38,582 nt of DNA from JANRLJ01 sp034437895. GTDB taxonomy: Bacteria; Chloroflexota; Anaerolineae; Aggregatilineales; Phototrophicaceae. The notes beneath the pieces were generated by a model. It was not told the origin of the DNA and did not search any database. It saw nothing but the letters and a program-made list of their open reading frames with translations. The stretch is from assembly GCA_034437895.1 (NCBI GenBank), contig DAOTTO010000003.1, positions 1 through 38,582 on the forward strand, written 5' to 3'. Every line of letters begins with the position of its first letter. The stretch's first letter is position 1. The translations under genes and the position numbers were made by a program. Positions 33,085 to 38,582 of the stretch are shown piece by piece.

Positions 33085-34017
33085 ATGCGAAGGCGTGTCG
33101 TTGGGCAGTTCATAAGCCGAGTCGGTTTGATGATCGTGTTGATTACGAGCCTGTTTTGCCTAGCGATTGGCGCGGCGTTGGTCATCGCGCCCCATCTCCC
33201 CGCGCAAGAATTCGCGTTTGTAGCGGATTTGAACGACAGATATGACATTTATACGCTGGATATTCAACGCGGCATCACGCGCAATCTGACGGGGAACAGC
33301 GATAGCAGCAATAACTTTTGGCCTACATGGTCGCCGGATGGAAGGCGAATGGTGTATGTCGCCGAACATGGAGGCAACAGCGATCTGTATGTGATGGATT
33401 CTAACGGGCAAAACCGCCACCGTCTGACGGATGATCCCGGCGGCGAACATCAGCCCAACTGGTCGCCTGACGGAAGGCAGATCGTGTTTATGGGACGGCA
33501 GGAACGCGGCGGAAAACTTTATGTCATTTCGTGGGATGACGCGGGTGAGATCGGCACACCACAGCAGATCACCCGCGACGACTATGATAACGCGGTGCCG
33601 ATTTGGTCACCAGATGGCACATACATCGCTTACGTTTCTGTCCGCGAGGGGCGCTACGAAATTTACATCACTGAAGCCGCGCATCCAACCCGCGCCAAAC
33701 GTTTCAGCGCTAACTCTTGGGATGCTTACACGATGGCTTGGTCGCCGGATGGCACACAACTTGCCCTGAACACAAATGCGCGGGGGAACAGTGAAATTAT
33801 CGTGCTGGACATAGCAACAGGGGCAAGCCCACGCAATTTGACGAATCATCAGGGCGACGACGATGGCCCGGCATGGTCAACAGAGGGCATTTTATTCGAG
33901 TCTGATCGGGGCGGCAGCCGTAACATTTATTGGATGCAGGCTGACGGCAGCCATGTGCGCCGTTTAACAGCCCTCCAGTTCCCCGATTATGCCTTCTCTC
34001 CAGCATGGCGGCCTTAG
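33085..34017 (+). CDS. membrane-anchored TolB-like six-bladed propeller, copy 1
   Basis: A 310-residue protein with one N-terminal membrane segment (about 12-34) and an extracytoplasmic PD40 propeller. Six blades are visible from their 'IAFVS...DIYxxD' strands, with WSPDG linkers (TWSPDGRR, NWSPDGRQ, IWSPDGTY, AWSPDGTQ and a variant AWSTEG). The final 'SPAWRP' supplies the strand that closes the ring with the first, incomplete blade. In TolB such domains bind partners in the cell envelope. There is no protease or kinase fusion. It is first of five related genes on the same strand. Confidence 0.88.
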   Translation: MRRRVVGQFISRVGLMIVLITSLFCLAIGAALVIAPHLPAQEFAFVADLNDRYDIYTLDIQRGITRNLTGNSDSSNNFWPTWSPDGRRMVYVAEHGGNSDLYVMDSNGQNRHRLTDDPGGEHQPNWSPDGRQIVFMGRQERGGKLYVISWDDAGEIGTPQQITRDDYDNAVPIWSPDGTYIAYVSVREGRYEIYITEAAHPTRAKRFSANSWDAYTMAWSPDGTQLALNTNARGNSEIIVLDIATGASPRNLTNHQGDDDGPAWSTEGILFESDRGGSRNIYWMQADGSHVRRLTALQFPDYAFSPAWRP

Positions 34018-34019
34018 TT

Positions 34020-34937
34020 ATGATGAAACTGATCGTCTTCGTAGGATTTTTGTTATTGGGCATGATGTTCTCCGTTTTGGCGGCGATGACTCTAGGGCGC
34101 GGCTTATCGGGGGATCAGATCGCGTTTGTCTCTGACCGCGAGGATAATCAAGAAATTTACCTACTCGATTTACCTACAGGACTGGTCACTAATCTTTCGC
34201 GCAATCGCCTTTCGGATGAATATGTTCCGGCATGGTCGCCAGACGGTCAACAGGTGGCGTATGCGTCTGATCTGGATGGTGATATGGATATTTACATGAT
34301 GGACGTGCCGCCGAATGGAGAAGCGCGCAAGCTGACGCATAATGTCGGTTGGGATTCGATGCCGGCATGGTCGCCCGATGGAAAGTGGATTGCTTTCGCT
34401 TCGTATGCGTCTTTGGGGCAGAATATCTATATTTTGTCTGTTGATAGCGACTCTGATGCGTTGGTGGCGCTCACCGAATTGCGAGGGTATGAATCGTATC
34501 CAATGTGGTCGCCAGATGGGACGGAATTGATGTTCGCGTCGGAAATTGATTTTAGCAGTCAGGTTTATCTCTTGGATATACAGCAAACTGATGTTAGGCC
34601 GAGCGCTATACCTTTTTTGAATGATTATCAAGCCCGTTATTCGATGCCGCGTTGGTCGCCGGATGGGCGGTTTATCCTTTATTCAGCACGAGTGAACAGC
34701 TTGGCACAGGACATTTTTTTGCTGAATTTAAATACCGGGCAGACGCAAAACTTGACTCATAGCCTAGCTAATGATGACGCGCCATCGTGGTCGCCGGATG
34801 GGACGCGCATCGTCTTTTGGTCAACACGCGAAGGCAGCGCCGACCTTTATCTGATGAATGCTGATGGAGACGATTTGCGCCGTCTGACGACTCATTCCGC
34901 CGAAGATGTGTCTCCAGCATGGCGACCCCATCAATAA
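34020..34937 (+). CDS. membrane-anchored TolB-like six-bladed propeller, copy 2
   Basis: A protein of about 305 residues with a single N-terminal hydrophobic segment (MMKLIVFVGFLLLGMMFSVL) and a six-bladed PD40 propeller ending in 'VSPAWRP'. Blade strands are IAFVSDREDNQEIYLLD, VAYASDLDGDMDIYMMD, IAFASYASLGQNIYILS, LMFASEIDFSSQVYLLD, ILYSARVNSLAQDIFLLN and IVFWSTREGSADLYLMN. The start is uncertain: ATG at 34005 overlaps copy 1, while tandem ATGs at 34020 and 34023 lie two and five bases after its stop and begin directly at the membrane segment. None has a clear ribosome site, so coupling to copy 1 is likely. Confidence 0.86.
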   Translation: MMKLIVFVGFLLLGMMFSVLAAMTLGRGLSGDQIAFVSDREDNQEIYLLDLPTGLVTNLSRNRLSDEYVPAWSPDGQQVAYASDLDGDMDIYMMDVPPNGEARKLTHNVGWDSMPAWSPDGKWIAFASYASLGQNIYILSVDSDSDALVALTELRGYESYPMWSPDGTELMFASEIDFSSQVYLLDIQQTDVRPSAIPFLNDYQARYSMPRWSPDGRFILYSARVNSLAQDIFLLNLNTGQTQNLTHSLANDDAPSWSPDGTRIVFWSTREGSADLYLMNADGDDLRRLTTHSAEDVSPAWRPHQ

Positions 34938-34938
34938 G

Positions 34939-35577
34939 ATGCGGCGTGTTTTATGGCGCGGCTTCTTAACCACCCTGATGAGCAGCATCCTTCTGCTGAT
35001 GATGGCACTCGGCATAGGGCGGCTGATGGGCGGCTATACGCTGTCTTATGTCGCCACACCGGGACGAATCCGCCCGAATTACGAAATTTACCTAGTCGAT
35101 ATTGAGCGCAGAATCACCTTTAACCTCACCCATCATCCCGCCTTCGATCAATCCCCGGCATGGTCGCCGGATGGACGCGCCATTGTATTTCAGTCAGACC
35201 GAGATGGCAGCGCCGACCTTTATCTCATGTCGGGCTTTGGACATGACGTGCGCCGCCTAACCAATGATCTGGCTTATGATTGGTCGCCGCAGTGGTCAGC
35301 CGACGGCAGGGCGATTACTTTTGGCTCCAACCGCGACGGCGAAGGCTGGCTGTATTTGACGGATGCCGATGGGAACAACATCCGCCGCTTATCTGAGCCA
35401 CCGCCGGGACGCGATCAAGCGCCGGTTGTGTCGGCAGATGGACGCTGGATTGCGTTTACCGCTTATGTAGAAGGCAATATCGAAATTTTTATCCGGCGGC
35501 GCGACGAGGAAGCCAGCCATGCCCGCCGTGTGACGTTTAATTCAAGCAATGATTATTCGCCCGCGTGGAAACCGTAG
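34939..35577 (+). CDS. membrane-anchored TolB-like propeller, copy 3, four blades only
   Basis: A 212-residue protein with an N-terminal membrane segment (about 10-32) and four PD40 blades (LSYVATPG...YEIYLVD, IVFQSDRDGSADLYLMS, ITFGSNRDGEGWLYLTD, IAFTAYVEGNIEIFIRR) ending in 'YSPAWKP'. It is two blades shorter than its four neighbours although both the first and the closing strand are kept. The ATG lies one base after the stop of copy 2. A longer frame to 34906 is a read-in. It must pair with another propeller or form an unusual small ring, or it is the result of an internal deletion. Confidence 0.84.
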   Translation: MRRVLWRGFLTTLMSSILLLMMALGIGRLMGGYTLSYVATPGRIRPNYEIYLVDIERRITFNLTHHPAFDQSPAWSPDGRAIVFQSDRDGSADLYLMSGFGHDVRRLTNDLAYDWSPQWSADGRAITFGSNRDGEGWLYLTDADGNNIRRLSEPPPGRDQAPVVSADGRWIAFTAYVEGNIEIFIRRRDEEASHARRVTFNSSNDYSPAWKP

Positions 35578-35610
35578 GGAGCGATGAGTGATGAGTGATG
35601 AGCGCTACAG

Positions 35611-36510
35611 ATGAAGTGGGTTTTGTGTTTATTGATGGGAACGAGTATAGGCGTGTTTTGTATCCTGCTGATAGTCGTGCTGGTGATTGGGCGATTTGTC
35701 TCAAGTGAGATTGTCGCGTTTTCATCGGATCGTGGCGGGAACTTTGAGGTGTATTTGTTGGATATAAGGCATAGTGCGGTTATTAACCTAACGCGAAACC
35801 CGTACGACGATTACGCCGCGCATTGGTCGCCAGATGGGGAGCATTTGGTGTTTATGTCGGAGCGCTTAGGTCAGACGGCACTCTTTATTATGGGGCTTCA
35901 AGATAAGACGGTGACGGTTTTCGTCGATCCCCCGCCCCCCTCCTATACACCTGCATGGTCGCCCGATGGCAGACAAATCGCGTTTACAACTTTTGACCCG
36001 TCGTTCAGCGAAACACTGATTTCGCTTTTTGATGTCGCTGAGGGCAGCATGAGCGCTTTAGCCAGCGTGATTCCGGGCGCAACTCAACCGGATTGGTCGC
36101 CGGATGGCGCGTGGATCGCATTTCAGGTTTATTCGCCGCCCGATGTCGAAATTTATGTCGGCAGCGCACGAGATGAAACGTATCCGCGCCTACTGACGGA
36201 CAATACCAGCAATGATTGGAATCCGCGATGGTCGCCGGATGGGACACAAATCGCGTTTACATCAGATCGGGAAGGGAGCATGGATATTTATGTCATGTCC
36301 GCCGACGGCACAAATCCGCGCCGCTTAACTACTGATGCCGGGATCGATGAGTCTGCCACATGGTCGCTTGACGGAAAACAGCTTATTTTTGTCTCCGAGC
36401 GCGACGGCAATGCTGAGCTTTACCGGATGAATGCCGACGGAAGCCATATCCGCCGTTTAACGTTTCATCCCGCTACCGATTGGTTCCCCGCATGGCGACC
36501 CCGCCCATAA
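35611..36510 (+). CDS. membrane-anchored TolB-like six-bladed propeller, copy 4
   Basis: A 299-residue protein with an N-terminal membrane segment (about 3-27) and six PD40 blades ending in 'FPAWRP'. WSPDG linkers appear at most blades (HWSPDGEH, AWSPDGRQ, DWSPDGAW, RWSPDGTQ and the variant TWSLDGKQ). Blade 3 is longer than average (PSFSETLISLFD). The start lies 33 bases after the stop of copy 3; that gap contains the short tandem repeat GATGAGT. It ends five bases from the convergent DUF4864 gene. Confidence 0.86.
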   Translation: MKWVLCLLMGTSIGVFCILLIVVLVIGRFVSSEIVAFSSDRGGNFEVYLLDIRHSAVINLTRNPYDDYAAHWSPDGEHLVFMSERLGQTALFIMGLQDKTVTVFVDPPPPSYTPAWSPDGRQIAFTTFDPSFSETLISLFDVAEGSMSALASVIPGATQPDWSPDGAWIAFQVYSPPDVEIYVGSARDETYPRLLTDNTSNDWNPRWSPDGTQIAFTSDREGSMDIYVMSADGTNPRRLTTDAGIDESATWSLDGKQLIFVSERDGNAELYRMNADGSHIRRLTFHPATDWFPAWRPRP

Positions 36511-36515
36511 TCGCC

Positions 36516-36920
36516 CTATTCGATACGGATCACGCTATCCGTCATCCAGCAACCGGAGTAGGGCGCTTGCCATTGCAGGGAAAGGCTAAAGACAAAAACC
36601 GCAGTTTCTTCATCTTCAGTAATCAGACGGACGATCTGCCGAGCAGTGTCGCCTTCGATGACGATGGGTTTGTATTCCGCCCGTTGAAAATTGAGCATCG
36701 GCTCATAAACCGGATTGTGTATCATATAGGCAAAGTGGATGAGCGGCCCCGTCGCTTCCTGATTGACGGGCGATGCAAAGGTGAAGACGACTGCGATTCC
36801 GTTGTCACCGACTGGGTCATCATTATGTTGGAGGGCGCGTAATTGAATTTTAATCACGTCCTCTGGGGTGTAAACCGGGCTGGGGGTTGGACGCAAGGTA
36901 GGATGATAGATGGGATGCAT
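36516..36920 (-). CDS. DUF4864-like protein
   Basis: A 134-residue protein with no membrane segment. It carries 'FASPVNQEATGPLIHFAYMI', 'YEPMLNFQRAEYKP' and a C-terminal 'LSLQWQAPYSGCWMTDSVIRI', which match the DUF4864 pattern (A-SP-N---TGP---F--M, then GCWM). Function of that family is unknown. It is the only leftward gene inside the propeller series, convergent with copy 4 and divergent from copy 5. Confidence 0.8.
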   Translation of the reverse strand: MHPIYHPTLRPTPSPVYTPEDVIKIQLRALQHNDDPVGDNGIAVVFTFASPVNQEATGPLIHFAYMIHNPVYEPMLNFQRAEYKPIVIEGDTARQIVRLITEDEETAVFVFSLSLQWQAPYSGCWMTDSVIRIE

Positions 36921-36992
36921 GGATAATCTCCACTAGCGTTTTCTGCTATTTTAGCGGATGCTCACCAAAATCAAGGCCGAAAAAAGGAACCT

Positions 36993-37940
36993 TTGAACTT
37001 GCGAACAATTGCGCGTTATTTTTATCTTGCCATTAGGCTGATTTGCCTCGCATTTACGGTCATTTTTTTGCTGTTGATCCCACTGTTAACAGCGATATGG
37101 ATGGGACGGCAGTTCCCAACCGCGCAAATGGCTTATGTCGAGTGGGATCGGGCGAACACATCCAGCGAAATCCGCCTGCTCGATCTAGCCCACCGTCTAA
37201 GCACGACTCTGTTTGGCGCATTCGGTCAGATTGATACGCCGTCATGGTCGCCCGACGGCAGCACCCTTTATTTTGCGACCTTTCGCTCGGAGCGAATCGG
37301 GCGCGATATTGCCGCCGTTAATCTGCCGACTCGCGCTTTTCGCTGGCTGACGGATGGCCCCTATGACAACAATACACCGGATGTTTCTCCCAACGGACAG
37401 GCGATTTTATTCGCCAGCGATACCCGTTCCGCCAGCCAGTGGGATATTTTCCTGCTTGATCTTGTCAGCGGAAAAGTGCGTCCCATTTTTGAAGGCGGCG
37501 GCATTGATGGGCAGCCATCTTGGTCGCCAGATGGAGAACAACTATCTTTCGATACTTCTTTTTCGGGCTATACCGAGTCGTTTGCGACGCTTTATGTACA
37601 AGATGTGGCAGGCGGCGACGTGCAGCGCGTGGTGGGCAGCAATAGTTTTACAGGCGATTGGTCGCCGGATGGGAGGCAAATCGCTTTTGTCTCCAGCCGA
37701 GACGGAAGTTATGACATCTATCGCGTCAATGCCGACGGCACGAACCTGCACCGCCTGACCGAGCATCCATCTGGTGATTTTAGTCCGGCATGGTCGTCGG
37801 ATGGGTCACAAATCGCGTTTGTCTCACGCCGAACCGCTGACGGTGAAGCGCATATTTATCTGATGCAAGCTGATGGCAGCGCGACGCATCTCGTGACGAC
37901 GGGCAGGTTTTCCACGTTCTATCCAGCGTGGCGACCATGA
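36993..37940 (+). CDS. membrane-anchored TolB-like six-bladed propeller, copy 5
   Basis: A 315-residue protein with a membrane segment (about 12-37) and a six-bladed PD40 propeller ending in 'FYPAWRP'. Linkers include SWSPDGST, DVSPNGQA, SWSPDGEQ, DWSPDGRQ and AWSSDGSQ. It starts with TTG, five bases after AAGGAAC; another TTG six bases later is also possible. It is separated from copy 4 by the opposite-strand DUF4864 gene, so it needs its own promoter. Confidence 0.85.
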   Translation: MNLRTIARYFYLAIRLICLAFTVIFLLLIPLLTAIWMGRQFPTAQMAYVEWDRANTSSEIRLLDLAHRLSTTLFGAFGQIDTPSWSPDGSTLYFATFRSERIGRDIAAVNLPTRAFRWLTDGPYDNNTPDVSPNGQAILFASDTRSASQWDIFLLDLVSGKVRPIFEGGGIDGQPSWSPDGEQLSFDTSFSGYTESFATLYVQDVAGGDVQRVVGSNSFTGDWSPDGRQIAFVSSRDGSYDIYRVNADGTNLHRLTEHPSGDFSPAWSSDGSQIAFVSRRTADGEAHIYLMQADGSATHLVTTGRFSTFYPAWRP

Positions 37941-38063
37941 AATTCTCCGTTATATAGCAATAGTACCTTTACCTCAAAACAATCTTACGTCAATACAAAG
38001 CCGAGAGCGTTATACAATATTTTAAAGCCTTCATATCAACGCAGCAGCGAAACGGGGATCGGC

Positions 38064-38417
38064 ATGGGTAAGAGGATAACGCTTGAAGTCCGCAATGAGG
38101 TCATCAACCGCGCACGGGCGGTTGCAGCTACGACACAGCGCCATCTGGAAGATGTGCTGGTGGAATGGCTGGATCGTTATGCGGAAGATTTGCCTGTCGA
38201 GACATTATCCGATTCGCAAGTGCTTGATCTGTGTAACTTCGAGATGAACATCATCCAGAAGCAGGAACTGGCTACCCTCCTGCATTATCATCGGGAACGT
38301 GCCTTATCCGCAGATGAAAGCACCCGTTTGGACGACCTGCTGCAACTCCACCGGCGTGGCCTGCTCCGCAAAGCGCGAGCATTAGAGGTAGCGACGGCTC
38401 GCGGCCTTTTTCCCTAA
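38064..38417 (+). CDS. ribbon-helix-helix-like small protein
   Basis: A 117-residue protein. The start 'GKRITLEVRNEVINRARAVAATTQRHLEDVLVEWLDRY' has the beta-alpha-alpha pattern of ribbon-helix-helix proteins. The second half ('LSDSQVLDLCNFEM', 'QELATLLHYHRERALSADES', 'LHRRGLLRKARALEVATARGL') is shared by a family common in Cyanobacteria and Chloroflexota, sometimes next to endonuclease-like or toxin genes. No toxin gene is visible within the 165 bases left in the window, so an antitoxin role is not supported here. Confidence 0.78.
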   Translation: MGKRITLEVRNEVINRARAVAATTQRHLEDVLVEWLDRYAEDLPVETLSDSQVLDLCNFEMNIIQKQELATLLHYHRERALSADESTRLDDLLQLHRRGLLRKARALEVATARGLFP

Positions 38418-38418
38418 A

Positions 38419-38487
38419 CTGTAGGGACAGTATACATATTGTCCGCTTCAATTTTCGTGGCGGACGCGATATATCGCGTCCCTACAG
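38419..38487. repeat. inverted-repeat element CTGTAGGGAC...GTCCCTACAG
   Basis: The ends CTGTAGGGAC (38419-38428) and GTCCCTACAG (38478-38487) are perfect inverted repeats. The right arm contains an 18-bp perfect palindrome, GACGCGATATATCGCGTC (38463-38480). It is the same family as the palindromes at 14352 and 31611 and may also terminate the RHH-like gene. Confidence 0.7.
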
Positions 38488-38492
38488 GAAAC

Positions 38493-38511
38493 ATAAATTT
38501 TGATGCAATTA
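38493..38511. repeat. 19-bp dispersed repeat, copy 2
   Basis: ATAAATTTTGATGCAATTA matches 20668-20686 at 18 of 19 positions and directly follows the inverted-repeat element at 38419-38487. Confidence 0.6.
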
Positions 38512-38582
38512 CGCCTGATTTCCCCTTTGCACATTTGATAGAAACTGCGGTATGCTTGCTCTCTAACATTACTCTCTTAATG

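Noticed and set aside
33085..37940. Regularly spaced tggtcgcc(a/g)gatgg words suggesting a CRISPR or tandem array
   Set aside because: They encode the WSPDG linkers of propeller blades, lie in frame in each gene, and have coding spacers of unequal length.
38064..38417. Toxin-antitoxin pair
   Set aside because: The RHH-like half is visible but no toxin gene fits in the remaining bases.

Overview
The window looks like bacterial chromosome of moderate GC content, most likely from a Chloroflexota (Anaerolineae-like) lineage. That guess rests on gene content: tandem TolB-like propeller lipid-envelope style proteins, a separate nitrilase/NadE pair, a soluble TadB-like fragment, many secreted proteins with Thr/Pro tails, and short 'GTAGGG...CCCTAC' palindromes between genes. 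I see no rRNA, tRNA, CRISPR array, transposase or phage gene, so taxonomy is inference.

Layout. 1-5 kb: a small hypothetical gene, then a leftward NAD-synthesis operon (nitrilase-type amidotransferase, NTF2-like small protein, ammonia-type NadE), then a leftward pair of an Lgt-like membrane protein and a HEAT-like protein. 5-10.4 kb: an SPFH/band-7 membrane protein facing a lone soluble T2SSF domain across a bidirectional terminator, a membrane-anchored AAA ATPase, a 44-residue membrane protein missed by usual length cut-offs, a P-loop kinase-like protein and an orphan BtrH/DUF4872 protein.

10.4-23.6 kb, the most coherent part: a leftward catabolic island that I read as D-apiose/D-apionate utilisation. 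It has a RuBisCO-like decarboxylase (OiaX-like) overlapping a DUF1537 kinase (OiaK-like), a GntR/FCD regulator, a ribose-type ABC importer (binding protein, permease, double ATPase, permease), an ApnO-like oxidoisomerase, an unassigned beta-sandwich-like protein, a TIM-barrel AP_endonuc_2 protein (possibly OiaC-like) and a Gfo/Idh/MocA dehydrogenase (ApsD-like). The proposed flow is sugar import, oxidation at C1, lactone opening, oxidoisomerisation to 3-oxo-isoapionate, phosphorylation, and decarboxylation by the RuBisCO-like protein to L-erythrulose 1-phosphate. Three copies of a 25-bp element ending in a palindrome ATTGTATACAAT precede the binding-protein gene, the regulator gene and the RuBisCO-like gene. 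Two of them lie exactly on the -10 box of promoters with TTGACA and a 17-bp spacer, so the island is probably one self-regulated GntR regulon.

23.6-31.3 kb: a CheR-type methyltransferase with TPR tail, a 1249-residue secreted beta-rich protein followed by a secreted beta-propeller/di-heme cytochrome, and a lone CheY-like receiver. 31.7-38.6 kb: an ABC-2-type permease-like membrane protein, then five membrane-anchored TolB-like (PD40, 'WSPDG') propellers in a row, four with six blades and one with only four, interrupted by an opposite-strand DUF4864 gene, and finally a small ribbon-helix-helix-like protein. Several MITE-like palindromic elements occupy the larger intergenic gaps (20.5-20.85, 31.38-31.55, 38.4 kb).
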